Notes under the pieces: model-generated | The model's input: the letters and a program-made list of their open reading frames with translations, nothing else | Told to the model about the DNA's origin: nothing | Databases searched by the model: none | In this document: piece after piece, positions 9,796-18,495 of the stretch | Layout of the letters: every line of letters begins with the position of its first letter | Numbering within the stretch: position 1 is the first letter of the stretch | Assembly (NCBI RefSeq): GCF_013004695.1 | Contig: NZ_JABEMG010000041.1 | Coordinates: forward strand, 1 to 33,906 | Source: Promicromonospora citrea | GTDB taxonomy: Bacteria > Actinomycetota > Actinomycetes > Actinomycetales > Cellulomonadaceae | Direction of reading: 5' to 3' | Length of the DNA: 33,906 bases | Translations under genes and position numbers: made by a program

Positions 9796-9840
9796 CGGGA
9801 TCGTCGCCCTCCTGGCCTCCGGGAGAGGGCGAGCATCCCG
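9796..9840 (+). terminator. Extended terminator hairpin after phoX
   Basis: The outer stem is CGGGAT (9796-9801) with ATCCCG (9835-9840). The inner stem is CGCC-CTCCTGG, loop CCT, CCGGGAG-ag-GGCG (9805-9831), with one G-U pair and a 2-nt bulge. There is no U tract. It lies between the phoX stop and the promoter of the nitroreductase-like gene. Confidence 0.6.
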
Positions 9841-9907
9841 TGCCCGGCGGGAGTCGGGACGGGGTAACGGTTCGGTGTCAGGACGACCTTCCGGTTCGTG
9901 GGCACGC

Positions 9908-9913
9908 TAGGTT
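9908..9913 (+). promoter_or_regulatory. Leaderless -10 box for the nitroreductase/adenylating-enzyme cassette
   Basis: TAGGTT is followed by 6 nt and GTG at 9920, the spacing of a leaderless transcript. No Shine-Dalgarno precedes the GTG. Confidence 0.6.
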
Positions 9914-9919
9914 GCGGGC

Positions 9920-10948
9920 GTGTCGCACACCGAGCCGTGGCCGGGCCTCGTCGAGGACGCCCGCCACTACCCGTCCCCGCACAACTCGCAGCCGATCAAG
10001 CTGCGGCCCGTGGACGGGACCACCGCGGAGATCTTCTACGACCTGGACCTCGGCCTGCCTGCCGAGTCGTTCGGCATCCCGTTCGGGCACGTCTGCGCCG
10101 GGGTCTTCCTGGAGTCGCTCCGCACGGTCGCCGAGGGGCACGGGTTCGCCGTCACCGAGCACCTCGACCGCGGGGAGATGGACTTCTCCAGCACCGACCG
10201 CCTGCACCCGCTGGGCACGGTGAGCCTCACGCCCCGCCCGGTCACCCCGGAGGCGCAGGCCCGGCTCGAGCTGTTCTGCGCCCGCCGCACCTCGCGCCGC
10301 CCCTACGACCGGCGCCTCGTGCCCGACGACGTCGTGGCCGCCGCCGCGCGCACCGCCGCCGAGGCGGGGCACACCTTCCGCACGACCGCCGACCGGGGCA
10401 CCGTGCGCCGGCTCGTGCACATCAACCAGGCGACGCTCTTCTCCGACCTGCGCAACGACGCCGTCTACGAGGAGATCATGACCTGGCTGCGGTTCAGCAA
10501 GGACGACGCACGGACCCGCGCCGACGGCCTCAGCGCCGAGGCCATGCTCATGCCCGGCGGGCTGCTGCGGTTCGCGATGTCGCACCGCGGGCTGTGGGAC
10601 GCGCCGGTGGTCGGCGCGGCGATCCGCGGCATGTACCTCAACACCATGCGCGGCGTGCGGCAGCTCGGCTGGCTGGAGGGCCCGTTCGGCGGCCCGGCGG
10701 ACCACATCGAGGCCGGCCGCACCTTCATGCGGCTCTGGCTCGACCTCACGGCCCACGGCGTGCGGCTGCACCCGTTCGGCACGGTGATCACCAACCCCGG
10801 CTCGCACGAGGCGTTCGCGCGCGAGGTGTCCGCCGACGAGAGCGGCGACCGCATGGCCTGGATGCTGTTCCGCTTCGGGTACAGCAGGACCCCGCCGGTG
10901 GCGCACCGCCGTCCGGCCTCCTCGATGCTGATCGGAGCCGCGGCATGA
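9920..10948 (+). CDS. Nitroreductase-fold protein (Acg-like)
   Basis: A 342-residue protein beginning MSHTEPWPGLVEDARHYPSP. It has the nitroreductase N-terminal signature SPHNSQPIKL near residue 15, which binds the FMN phosphate in family members. In the middle is an RRTSRRPYD segment resembling the R-x-S-x-R motif. A third conserved block is LDLTAHGVRLHPFGTVI. The length and the repeated half-motifs resemble the mycobacterial Acg/Rv2032 group of FMN-binding proteins more than classical 220-residue nitroreductases. No export signal is seen. It is translationally coupled (ATGA) to an adenylating enzyme, so it probably acts on the same substrate or pathway, for example as an oxidase or dehydrogenase of an activated acid. 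That role is inference. Confidence 0.75.
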   Translation: MSHTEPWPGLVEDARHYPSPHNSQPIKLRPVDGTTAEIFYDLDLGLPAESFGIPFGHVCAGVFLESLRTVAEGHGFAVTEHLDRGEMDFSSTDRLHPLGTVSLTPRPVTPEAQARLELFCARRTSRRPYDRRLVPDDVVAAAARTAAEAGHTFRTTADRGTVRRLVHINQATLFSDLRNDAVYEEIMTWLRFSKDDARTRADGLSAEAMLMPGGLLRFAMSHRGLWDAPVVGAAIRGMYLNTMRGVRQLGWLEGPFGGPADHIEAGRTFMRLWLDLTAHGVRLHPFGTVITNPGSHEAFAREVSADESGDRMAWMLFRFGYSRTPPVAHRRPASSMLIGAAA

Positions 10949-12525
10949 AGCGCCTGCTCGCGTTCGCGCTCGTGGGTGTCGTCGACGCCGTCGTGCGCCC
11001 CCTGACCCACAGCGTGCACACCCACAAGCTGCTCCTCGGGCCCGGCATCGAGCCCCTGCGCTGGTGGCTCGGCCGGCTGCGCGCCTGGCGCACGTTCCAC
11101 ATGGCCGCGCGGCGCGTGCCCGCCTACGGGGCGTTCCTCGCCGAGCAGGGCAGCGACGGGCGGCTGCCCCGGGCCCGCTCGCTGGCCGAGGCGTTCGCGG
11201 GCGTGCCCGAGATGGACAAGGCGTCGTACGTGAAGCGGTGGAGCATCCCCGAGCGGTGCGTCGACGGGCGGCTGCCGCGGCGCGGGGTCGTCGTCGACGA
11301 GTCCTCCGGCAGCTCCGGCACACCGACGAGCTGGGTGCGCGGCCGCGAGGAGCGCGCGGCCACGCGGCAGCTGCTCCAGGTCGGCTTCGCCCGCACGGCC
11401 GGGACGCTGACCAGGAAGCCGTTCGTGCTCAACGCGTTCTCCCTCGGCGCCTGGGCGACCGGCATGAACGTCTCCGCCTCGCTCACCGAGGTCACGATGA
11501 TCAAGTCCTGCGGGCCGGACAAGGACAAGATCATCGACACGATGCGGGAGTTCGGGACCGGGTACACCTACATCATCACGAGCTACCCGCCGTTCCTGAA
11601 GTCGCTGTTCGAGGACGACCGGCTCGACTGGGCCGACTACGACATCGTCGCCGCGTTCGGCGGCGAGGGCATCAGCGAGAACATGCGCTCGCACATCCTG
11701 CGCTACGCGCACAGCGCCTTCGGCTCCTACGGCGCCAGCGACCTCGAGATCAACCTCAGCATCGAGACCGACTTCACGGTCGCGCTGCGACGCGCCGTCG
11801 CGCAGGACCCGCGCCTGTCCGAGCGTCTGACCCGCAGCGCCGAGTACGGCGTGCTGCCGATGATCTTCCAGTTCAACCCGTTCGACTACCTCATCGAGAC
11901 GAACGACGCCGGCGAGCTCGTCGTCACCATCGCGCGCGACCGGAACATCAACCCCCGCATCCGGTACAACATCCACGACCGCGGCCACGTGACCCGCATG
12001 CGCGACGTGCTGCCGGTCCTGGAGGAGCTGGGGCACGACGCCGTCGTCGCCGAGAAGTTCCTCGACCTGCCCCTGCTGTTCCACTACGGGCGCTCCGACC
12101 TGTCGGTCGACTACAACGGCGCCGTCGTCGGGCCCGACACGCTGCGCGACGTCGTCCACAGCAGCCCCGAGCTGCTCGAGGCCGTCGAGAACCACCGCCT
12201 CATCAGCTACGAGGACGACCGCGGCGACCGGCAGCTGCACGTCGCACTGCAGCTCTCGCCCGGCGCCACGGAGGCGGGCGACCTCGACCAGGAGCGGTTC
12301 CGGACCCTGGTCGCCGACGAGCTGCGCCGCCGCAACACCGACTTCCGCAACGGCGTCCGCACCGCGCCCGACGGCACCCTGCCCACCATCGCGTTCTACG
12401 CCCACGGCACCGGCCCGTTCACCGCGGACGGCGGCACGCTGAAGAACGAGTACGTCTGGCAGCTCGGCGCCGACGAGGTCGGCCGGTGGGACCTCGACCT
12501 GTCGCACGTGTTCACCCGCGAGTGA
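10945..12525 (+). CDS. PaaK/CapK-like AMP-forming adenylating enzyme (phenylacetate-CoA ligase family)
   Basis: A 526-residue protein overlapping the preceding gene by 4 nt. The phosphate-binding loop of ANL enzymes is seen as SSGSSGTPTSWVRG near residues 119-132. A second family block, AFGGEGISENMR...FGSYGASDLE, matches the PaaK/CapK region that contacts AMP. The C-terminal third (VADELRRRNTDFRNG... LKNEYVW) resembles the small mobile domain ending in a lysine-containing loop. The N-terminus (MKRLLAFALVGVVDAVV) is hydrophobic and may lie along the membrane. It should adenylate a carboxylic acid, but whether CoA, a carrier or an amine accepts it is unknown. No carrier protein, condensation enzyme or transporter is adjacent. 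Confidence 0.75.
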   Translation: MKRLLAFALVGVVDAVVRPLTHSVHTHKLLLGPGIEPLRWWLGRLRAWRTFHMAARRVPAYGAFLAEQGSDGRLPRARSLAEAFAGVPEMDKASYVKRWSIPERCVDGRLPRRGVVVDESSGSSGTPTSWVRGREERAATRQLLQVGFARTAGTLTRKPFVLNAFSLGAWATGMNVSASLTEVTMIKSCGPDKDKIIDTMREFGTGYTYIITSYPPFLKSLFEDDRLDWADYDIVAAFGGEGISENMRSHILRYAHSAFGSYGASDLEINLSIETDFTVALRRAVAQDPRLSERLTRSAEYGVLPMIFQFNPFDYLIETNDAGELVVTIARDRNINPRIRYNIHDRGHVTRMRDVLPVLEELGHDAVVAEKFLDLPLLFHYGRSDLSVDYNGAVVGPDTLRDVVHSSPELLEAVENHRLISYEDDRGDRQLHVALQLSPGATEAGDLDQERFRTLVADELRRRNTDFRNGVRTAPDGTLPTIAFYAHGTGPFTADGGTLKNEYVWQLGADEVGRWDLDLSHVFTRE

Positions 12526-12575
12526 GCATCGCGCGTCTCACAGGCCGGGAAGCGATCCGGACCGCGCGACGTTCG

Positions 12576-12581
12576 TAGACT
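12576..12581 (+). promoter_or_regulatory. Leaderless -10 box for the cysteine desulfurase operon
   Basis: TAGACT is followed by 8 nt and an in-frame GTG at 12590. An ATG at 12584 lies only 2 nt from the box and would be upstream of the likely transcription start, so GTG 12590 is the better start. Confidence 0.5.
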
Positions 12582-12589
12582 TGATGACC

Positions 12590-13813
12590 GTGACCACGTC
12601 CCCCGAGCCCGACGGCGCCTACCTCGACCACGCCGCGACCACGCCCATGTCGGCGGCGGCGCTCGCGGCGTTCGTCGCCGAGGCGCAGCGCACCGGCAAC
12701 GCCTCGTCGCTGCACTCGGCGGGCCGCGCGTCCCGCCGCGCCGTCGAGGAGGCGCGGGAGACGGTCGCGCACGCGCTGGGCGCCCGGCCGAGCGAGGTCA
12801 TCTTCACCTCGGGCGGGACCGAGGCGGACAACCTCGCGATCAAGGGCATCTTCTGGGGCCGCCGCGCCCAGGACACGCGCCGCACCCGGGTGCTCGTCTC
12901 CGCCGTCGAGCACCACGCCGTGCTCGACCCCGCGTTCTGGCTCGCCGGGCACGCCGGCGCCGAGATCGTGCTGCTGCCGGTCGACGGCGAGGGCCGGCTC
13001 GACCTCGACGCCCTGCGCGCCGAGCTCGCCGCCCACGGCGACGAGACCGCGCTGATCAGCGTCATGTGGGCCAACAACGAGGTGGGCACGATCCAGCCGG
13101 TGCGCGAGGTGGTCCGCGCCGCGCGCCACTACGGCATCCCCGTGCACACCGACGCCGTGCAGGCGGTCGGGCAGGTCGAGGTCGACTTCACGGCCAGCGG
13201 CGTCGACGCCATGACGATCAGCGGGCACAAGCTGGGCGGACCGACCGGCGTCGGCGCCCTGCTCGCGCGGCGCGACCTCGCGCTCGACGCCGTCCTGCAC
13301 GGCGGGGGGCAGGAGCGCGGCGTGCGGTCCGGCACCCTCGACACCGCGTCGATCGCGGCGTTCGGCGTCGCCACGCGGCACGCCGTCGACTGCCTGCCGA
13401 AGCGCGCCGCCCGCCTCACCGCGCTGCGCGACGACCTGGTCGCGCGCGTCCGCGAGGCCGACCCGCAGGCCGTGCTGCGCGGCGCCGACCCGGCGTCCGG
13501 CGACCGGCTGCCCGGCAACGCGCACTTCACGTTCCCCGGCGCCGAGGGCGACTCGCTGCTCTACCTGCTCGACTCCGCGGGCGTGCAGGCGTCGACCGGC
13601 TCCGCCTGCCAGGCCGGTGTGCCGCAACCGTCGCACGTGCTGCTCGCCATGGGCGTGCCGGAGGCCGAGGCGCGCGGCGCGCTGCGCTTCACGCTCGGCG
13701 CCACGTCCACGCCCGCCGACGTCGACCGCCTCGTCGCGGCGCTGCCCCAGGTGGTCACCCGGGCGCGCGCGGCGGGTCTCGTCTCGGGCCGCGCGCTGGG
13801 GAGCGCGTCGTGA
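12590..13813 (+). CDS. Cysteine desulfurase (NifS/IscS class V aminotransferase)
   Basis: A 407-residue PLP enzyme that takes sulfur from L-cysteine and holds it as a persulfide. It starts with [10 protein letters not shown] and contains [42 protein letters not shown] and the PLP lysine Lys214 in [10 protein letters not shown]. The catalytic Cys340 is in STGSACQAG, on a loop typical of group I IscS/NifS enzymes. It overlaps mnmA by GTGA, so its main job is probably to supply sulfur for tRNA 2-thiouridine. It may also feed the rhodanese domain of the MoeB-like protein. ISC scaffold genes are absent. GTG 12590 is chosen from the leaderless promoter; 12584 (ATG) and 12581 (TTG) are the alternatives. 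Confidence 0.92.
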   Translation: MTTSPEPDGAYLDHAATTPMSAAALAAFVAEAQRTGNASSLHSAGRASRRAVEEARETVAHALGARPSEVIFTSGGTEADNLAIKGIFWGRRAQDTRRTRVLVSAVEHHAVLDPAFWLAGHAGAEIVLLPVDGEGRLDLDALRAELAAHGDETALISVMWANNEVGTIQPVREVVRAARHYGIPVHTDAVQAVGQVEVDFTASGVDAMTISGHKLGGPTGVGALLARRDLALDAVLHGGGQERGVRSGTLDTASIAAFGVATRHAVDCLPKRAARLTALRDDLVARVREADPQAVLRGADPASGDRLPGNAHFTFPGAEGDSLLYLLDSAGVQASTGSACQAGVPQPSHVLLAMGVPEAEARGALRFTLGATSTPADVDRLVAALPQVVTRARAAGLVSGRALGSAS

Positions 13814-14964
13814 GGGTGCTGGCCGCCATGTCGGGCGGCGTGGACTCCGCGGTGGCCGCCGCGCTCGCCGTCGAGGCCGGGCACGACGTCGTGGGCGTGC
13901 ACATGGCGCTCTCGCGCGACCGGGACCAGTTCCGTACCGGCTCGCGCGGCTGCTGCTCGATCGAGGACGCGGGGGACGCGCGCCGCGCGGCCGACGTGCT
14001 GGGCATCCCGTACTACGTGTGGGACCTGTCCGAGCGGTTCGAGGACACGGTCGTGGCCGACTTCCTCGCCGAGTACGAGGCGGGCCGCACCCCCAACCCG
14101 TGCGTGCGCTGCAACGAGCACATCAAGTTCGAGGCGCTGCTCGACAAGGCGACGGCCCTCGGGTTCGACGCGGTCGCGACCGGCCACTACGCCCAGATCG
14201 TCACGCGCGAGAGCACGGCGCCCGACGGCGGCGTGCGCGCCGTCCGCGAGCTGCACCGCTCGCCGAACGACGCCAAGGACCAGTCCTACGTGCTGGCCGT
14301 CGCGGGTCCCGAGCGGCTCGCGCGCGCGATGTTCCCGCTGGGCGGCTTCGCCACCAAGGACGAGGTGCGCGCCGAGGCGGCCCGCCGCGGCCTGTCGGTC
14401 TCGGCCAAGCCCGACTCCTACGACATCTGCTTCGTGGCCGACGGCGACACCCGCGGCTTCCTGCGCGACCGCCTGGGCTCCCGCCCGGGCGAGGTCGTGG
14501 ACGTCGAGGGCCAGGTCGTCGGCGAGCACGACGGCGCGTACGCGTTCACCGTCGGGCAGCGGCGCGGCCTCGCGCTGGGCCGCCCGGCCGCCGACGGGAA
14601 GGCCCGGTACGTGGTGGACGTCCGGCCCGCGACGAACACCATCGTCGTCGGGCCCGCCGAGCTGCTGAGCGTGGACCGGATCGCGGGGGAGAAGGCCCTC
14701 TGGTTCGACGACGTGCTGCCCGGCCCCGCGGGTGCGGGCGCCGTCGCCCCCGACGCCGACGGCTGGTTCGACGCCGAGGTGCAGGTCCGCGCGCACGGTG
14801 CGGCCGTCCCGGCGCGGGTGCGTGCCGCCGGCTCCACCGACCTGGAGGTCGCGCTGACCGCCGGCCCGCTGCGCGGCGTCGCGGCCGGTCAGTCGCTGGT
14901 GGTGTACCGGGGCACGCGGGTGCTGGGCCAGGCGACGGTCGCCCGGTCGTGGCGCGCGCGGTGA
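13810..14964 (+). CDS. mnmA: tRNA-specific 2-thiouridylase MnmA
   Basis: A 384-residue protein that adenylates and thiolates U34 of Lys, Glu and Gln tRNAs. The PP-loop SGGVDS is at residues 8-13. The nucleophilic Cys98 is in [12 protein letters not shown] and the persulfide-forming Cys207 is in [26 protein letters not shown] and the GQRRGL segment of the central domain follow, then a beta-barrel C-terminal domain. The length is normal. GTG 13810 overlaps the stop of the cysteine desulfurase gene, pairing sulfur donor and user in one transcript. The paired hairpin at 14994-15028 probably ends that transcript. Confidence 0.95.
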   Translation: MRVLAAMSGGVDSAVAAALAVEAGHDVVGVHMALSRDRDQFRTGSRGCCSIEDAGDARRAADVLGIPYYVWDLSERFEDTVVADFLAEYEAGRTPNPCVRCNEHIKFEALLDKATALGFDAVATGHYAQIVTRESTAPDGGVRAVRELHRSPNDAKDQSYVLAVAGPERLARAMFPLGGFATKDEVRAEAARRGLSVSAKPDSYDICFVADGDTRGFLRDRLGSRPGEVVDVEGQVVGEHDGAYAFTVGQRRGLALGRPAADGKARYVVDVRPATNTIVVGPAELLSVDRIAGEKALWFDDVLPGPAGAGAVAPDADGWFDAEVQVRAHGAAVPARVRAAGSTDLEVALTAGPLRGVAAGQSLVVYRGTRVLGQATVARSWRAR

Positions 14965-14993
14965 CCTGCCGGCTCATCTGCCGGTAACGCAGC

Positions 14994-15028
14994 GGAAAAG
15001 ACCGAGCGGGTACGCTCTGATCTTTTCC
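14994..15028 (+). terminator. Two-tier stem-loop after mnmA
   Basis: GGAAAAGA (14994-15001) pairs perfectly with TCTTTTCC (15021-15028). Inside this, GAGCG (15004-15008) pairs with CGCTC (15013-15017) around a GGTA loop, with CC/TGA as an internal loop. The A-rich left arm and T-rich right arm let it act as a terminator in either direction. It also lies 62 nt before the next start codon, so a leader-regulatory role is possible. Confidence 0.6.
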
Positions 15029-15090
15029 CGCGAGGCCGCGCGCAGCGGTGTTCTCGCAGGTGCGGGCGCAGGACACGAACAGGAGTGACG

Positions 15091-16128
15091 ATGACCGCGG
15101 TGAGCGGGCACGGGCCGTGGCCCGGCGGCGAACGGGACGTGCTGGAGGCGCAGCAGACGGCGCTCGGCGAGCTGGGCGAGCTGCCGACCGGGGTCGAGGT
15201 GGTGCCCTTCCTGACCCAGCTCCCGCAGCGCGGCCCGGGCGCCGACGCCCTCGGGCGGACGGCGGCGCGGCTGGCCGAGATGCCCGTCGAGCTCGGCCCG
15301 CACGGCTGGAAGCTGACCGACCGCCCGGGCGTGGACCTGCGCAGGGCCGAGGCGTTCTGGCGCGAGGACCTCGGCGCCCTCGCCGTGGCCGCCCACGGGC
15401 ACGCCGGGCCGCTCGCGGTCGAGATGCTCGGCCCGTGGACGCTGGCCGCCCAGCTCTGGTCGGCGCGCGGCGACCGCGTGCTGGCCGACACCGGCGCCCG
15501 CGCCGACCTCGCGCTCGCGCTCGCCGAGGGCGTGCGCACCCTGGTGGCCGAGGTCGTGGCGCAGGTGCCCGGCGCCGAGGTGACGGTCCAGCTCGCCGAA
15601 CCGCTGCTCGGCCAGGTGCACGCGGGCGTGCTGCCCACCTTCTCGGGCTACTCGCGCCTGCGCGCCGTCGCGGGCCCGGAGATCGTCGCCGGGCTCGAGC
15701 CGGTGCTCGGCGCGGTGCGGGACGCGGGCGCGCGCTCGGTGGTGCACCTGGGTGCCACCTGGGTGGGCGTGCCGCCGGTCGTCCTGGCGGGGGCGGACGC
15801 GCTCGGCCTCGACCTCGCCGACGTCGGCCCGGGCGGCTGGAACGAGAAGGCGTGGGAGCTGCTCGCGCGGGCGACCGAGCGCGGCACCCGTCTGTGGGCC
15901 GGTCTGCCGCCCGCGCAGGTCTCGCAGTGCGCGGGGCCCGCGATCGGACAGCTCGCGGACCTCGTGGCCGTGCCCTGGCGGCGCATCGGCCTGCCGGCCG
16001 CGGGCCTCGCCGACGTCACGCTGCTCGGCGCGCCCCGCGCGGAGCCCGGTCCCACGGACCTGCACCGCGCGGAGCTCGCCAACCTCGGCCGTGTCGCGGA
16101 GTCGCTGGCGGAGAAGGCTCAGGCCTGA
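15091..16128 (+). CDS. MetE C-terminal-domain-like protein (cobalamin-independent methionine synthase family), zinc cysteines missing
   Basis: A 345-residue single-barrel protein resembling the catalytic half of MetE and the uroporphyrinogen decarboxylase/MetE superfamily (LPTGVEVVPFLTQLPQR, EMLGPWTLAAQLW, VQLAEPLLG, PVVLAGADALGLDLA). In true MetE, zinc and homocysteine are bound by an HxC pair and a late Cys. Here the HxC position reads VVHLGATW and the late segment reads GLADVTLLGAPR, so both cysteines are absent. It is therefore unlikely to make methionine. The gene matches the position of the conserved hypothetical between mnmA and ligA in other actinobacteria (Rv3015c in M. tuberculosis). 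AGGAG at 15081-15085 sets the ATG at 15091. Its stop codon lies inside the terminator shared with the opposing gene. Confidence 0.8.
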   Translation: MTAVSGHGPWPGGERDVLEAQQTALGELGELPTGVEVVPFLTQLPQRGPGADALGRTAARLAEMPVELGPHGWKLTDRPGVDLRRAEAFWREDLGALAVAAHGHAGPLAVEMLGPWTLAAQLWSARGDRVLADTGARADLALALAEGVRTLVAEVVAQVPGAEVTVQLAEPLLGQVHAGVLPTFSGYSRLRAVAGPEIVAGLEPVLGAVRDAGARSVVHLGATWVGVPPVVLAGADALGLDLADVGPGGWNEKAWELLARATERGTRLWAGLPPAQVSQCAGPAIGQLADLVAVPWRRIGLPAAGLADVTLLGAPRAEPGPTDLHRAELANLGRVAESLAEKAQA

Positions 16129-16150
16129 GCCGAAGGCCCCCGGCTCAGGC
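16123..16150. terminator. Shared bidirectional terminator containing both stop codons
   Basis: GCCTGAGCCG (16123-16132) and CGGCTCAGGC (16141-16150) form a perfect 10-bp stem with an 8-nt loop. The left arm contains the TGA of the MetE-like gene (16126-16128). The right arm contains the TGA of the oppositely oriented peptidase (complement of 16145-16147). One palindrome thus ends translation and probably transcription of both converging genes. Confidence 0.8.
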
Positions 16151-18307
16151 GTCCCCGCCCAGGCGCTGCCACAGGAAGGTCCAGTGCGTCGCCGCCATGT
16201 ACGCGGCCTGCGCGTTGTCGGCCGCGCCGCCGTGACCGCCCTCGATGTTCTCGTAGTACGTCACGTCCTTGCCCGCCGCGAGCATGAGCGCCGCCATCTT
16301 GCGGGCGTGGCCGGGGTGCACCCGGTCGTCCTTGGTCGACGTCGTGAACAGCACCGGCGGGTAGTCGCGCGCGGCGTCGAACAGGTGGTACGGCGAGAAC
16401 CCGCGGATGAACTCCCAGTCGTCCGTGTCCGGGTCGCCGTACTCCGCCATCCACGACGCGCCCGCGAGCAGGTGGGAGTACCGCTTCATGTCCAGCAGCG
16501 GGACGCCCACGATGACCGCGCCGAACAGCTCGGGGTACCGCGTGAGCATGTTGCCGGCGAGCAGGCCGCCGTTGGAGCGGCCCTCCATGCCGAGCCGCTG
16601 CGGCGTCGTCACGCCCGTGGCCACGAGGTCGCGCGCGACCGCGGCGAAGTCCTCGTACGCGCGGTGCCGGTGCGCCGTGAGCGCCGCCTGGTGCCAGGCG
16701 GGCCCGTACTCGCCCCCGCCGCGGATGTTCGCCACGGCGTACACCCCGCCGCGCTCGAGCCACGCGCGCCCGATCGTGCCCGAGTAGCCGGGCAGGATCG
16801 CGTGCTCGAACCCGCCGTACCCCCACAGCAGGGTCGGCGCGGGACCGTCCGCGCCGGAGACCAGGCCGGTCCGGCCGACGACGAAGTACGGCACCCGCGT
16901 GCCGTCGTCCGACGTCGCGAACCGCTGGGCGACCTCGAGTCCCGTCGCGTCGAAGTACGACGGCGCCGCCTTGAGCACCTCGGGCGCCTGCCCCGAGCCC
17001 ACCGTGGTGCGGCTCAGGGTCGACGGCGTGAGGTAGCCGGTGGTGACGACCCACACGTCGTCGGAGTCGACCACGTCGACGGCGCCGACACCGACCGTGA
17101 GCAGCTCGCCGCCCAGCGGGAGGTCGCCCCGTGCCCACGTGCCGCCCGCCGCGGGCCCCTCGGCCGGCGGGGTGAGCACGTGCAGCAGGTTCTTCACGTC
17201 GTCGAGCACGTTCAGCACCAGGTGGTGGCGCGTCCACGTGACCCCGGCGAGCGACGTCGTCGCCGTCGGCTCGAAGAGCACCGTGAGGTCGCGCGAGCCG
17301 GCCATGAAGGCGTCGAACCCGGCGGCCAGCAGGGAGCCGGCGCGGTAGGTCGTGCCGCCGACCGTCCAGTCGTCGCGCAGCCGCACGAGCATCCACTCGC
17401 GGTGCAGGCCGACGTTCGCCGAGTCCGGCACGTCGATCTTCGTGAGCGTCTGGTCGGGCGTGCCGACGCCCGTGGCCAGGTACGTCTCGTCCGCGTAGAA
17501 CCGCAGGGCACGGCGCACGAGGTCGCGCTCGAAGCCGGGCGTGTGCGAGCGGGACGCGCTCACGGCCATGTCCTGCTCGGTGCCCTCGTAGACGAGGGTC
17601 GCCTCGGCCGGCGGCGTGCCGCGGCGCCACAGGCGCACCTGCCGCGGGTAGCCCGACGGCGTCATGGTGCCGGGGCCGAAGTCGGTCGCGACGTACACGG
17701 TGTCGGCGTCGACCCACGACAGGCTGCCCTTGGCCTGCTCGCGGACGAACCCGCCCTCGGCCGCGGGGACGAACCGCTTCTCGACGAGGTCGAACTCGCG
17801 CGTCACGTCGGCGTCCGAGCCGCCGGGGGAGAGGTCGACGAGCGCGTGCCGCCGCGGCTCGCCCGCGGCGAGCTGCTCGGGCGTCGGGCGCAGCACGCTC
17901 GCGCCGTGCCAGACCCAGCTCTCGCCCTCGGCCTCGGCCAGCGCGTCGAGGTCGAGCACGGTCTCCCACTCGGGGTCGTCCGTGCGGTAGGAGTCGAGCG
18001 TCGTGCGGCGCCACACGCCGCGCCGGTGCCGCGCGTCCTGCCAGAAGTTGTAGTAGTGGTCGCCCACCTTCGAGACGTGCGGGATCTTGTCGTCGGAGTC
18101 GAGGACCTCGCGCACCGCCCGCTCGGTCGTGGCGAAGGCGTCGCCGCCGAGGGCGCGGGCGCTGTGCGCGTTGCGCTCGCGGACCCACCCGAGGGCGTCG
18201 TCGCCCTCGACGTCCTCGAGCCAGGCGAACGGGTCGGCGACAGTGGGGTCGAGGGGGGTCGGGGGCAGAGCGGTCCCGGGGGTGCTCTGGGTCTGGTCGA
18301 CGCTCAT
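16145..18307 (-). CDS. Prolyl oligopeptidase family serine peptidase (S9A)
   Basis: A 720-residue protein of normal S9A length. The N-terminal part (DPFAWLEDVEGDDALGWVRERN) begins the family fold, a seven-bladed propeller fills roughly residues 70-430, and the alpha/beta-hydrolase domain follows. The nucleophile is Ser578 in GRSNGG (usually GGSNGG), the acid is in TKDDRV (Asp660/661) and His692 is in EGGHGG. PTLLWGYGGFE and NIRGGGEYG are typical of the family. No signal peptide is visible, so it is probably cytosolic and cleaves short proline-containing peptides. ATG 18307 follows a TAGGGT box by 7 nt and has no Shine-Dalgarno, suggesting a leaderless mRNA. It faces the MetE-like gene across the shared terminator and diverges from the conservon. 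Confidence 0.9.
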   Translation of the reverse strand: MSVDQTQSTPGTALPPTPLDPTVADPFAWLEDVEGDDALGWVRERNAHSARALGGDAFATTERAVREVLDSDDKIPHVSKVGDHYYNFWQDARHRRGVWRRTTLDSYRTDDPEWETVLDLDALAEAEGESWVWHGASVLRPTPEQLAAGEPRRHALVDLSPGGSDADVTREFDLVEKRFVPAAEGGFVREQAKGSLSWVDADTVYVATDFGPGTMTPSGYPRQVRLWRRGTPPAEATLVYEGTEQDMAVSASRSHTPGFERDLVRRALRFYADETYLATGVGTPDQTLTKIDVPDSANVGLHREWMLVRLRDDWTVGGTTYRAGSLLAAGFDAFMAGSRDLTVLFEPTATTSLAGVTWTRHHLVLNVLDDVKNLLHVLTPPAEGPAAGGTWARGDLPLGGELLTVGVGAVDVVDSDDVWVVTTGYLTPSTLSRTTVGSGQAPEVLKAAPSYFDATGLEVAQRFATSDDGTRVPYFVVGRTGLVSGADGPAPTLLWGYGGFEHAILPGYSGTIGRAWLERGGVYAVANIRGGGEYGPAWHQAALTAHRHRAYEDFAAVARDLVATGVTTPQRLGMEGRSNGGLLAGNMLTRYPELFGAVIVGVPLLDMKRYSHLLAGASWMAEYGDPDTDDWEFIRGFSPYHLFDAARDYPPVLFTTSTKDDRVHPGHARKMAALMLAAGKDVTYYENIEGGHGGAADNAQAAYMAATHWTFLWQRLGGDA

Positions 18308-18314
18308 GGGCAGC

Positions 18315-18320
18315 ACCCTA
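18315..18320 (-). promoter_or_regulatory. Leaderless -10 box for the prolyl oligopeptidase
   Basis: On the minus strand TAGGGT is followed by 7 nt (GCTGCCC) and the ATG at 18307. Confidence 0.55.
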
Positions 18321-18363
18321 CGTGCCACGCCCTCGCATCGCGCGCTCCCGGTTTTAACCGTAT

Positions 18364-18465
18364 TGTGGTGTTATCCCGTCATCGGGGAACCACATTCCTC
18401 AATGGCACATATTTTCGGCTCGCGCACCACAGTCGTGGCCTTCCACGCTGTGCTCGCTCTGTGGT
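18364..18465. promoter_or_regulatory. Four TGTGGT/ACCACA sites upstream of the conservon
   Basis: TGTGGT occurs at 18364-18369 and 18460-18465, and its complement ACCACA at 18389-18394 and 18426-18431. The first pair brackets CCCG-TCAT-CGGG (18375-18386), making a dyad or hairpin. The area is more AT-rich than its surroundings and contains the imperfect palindrome CGGTT-TT-AACCG nearby (about 18350-18361). It may be the operator/promoter region of the conservon, but no characterised regulator site is recognised. Confidence 0.4.
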
Positions 18466-18495
18466 AGAAACTGCACTTCAAGGGGGCTGTCCGCC

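Noticed and set aside
15091-16128. Active cobalamin-independent methionine synthase (metE)
   Set aside because: It has only the C-terminal-type barrel and lacks the zinc-binding cysteines, so the symbol metE is not given.
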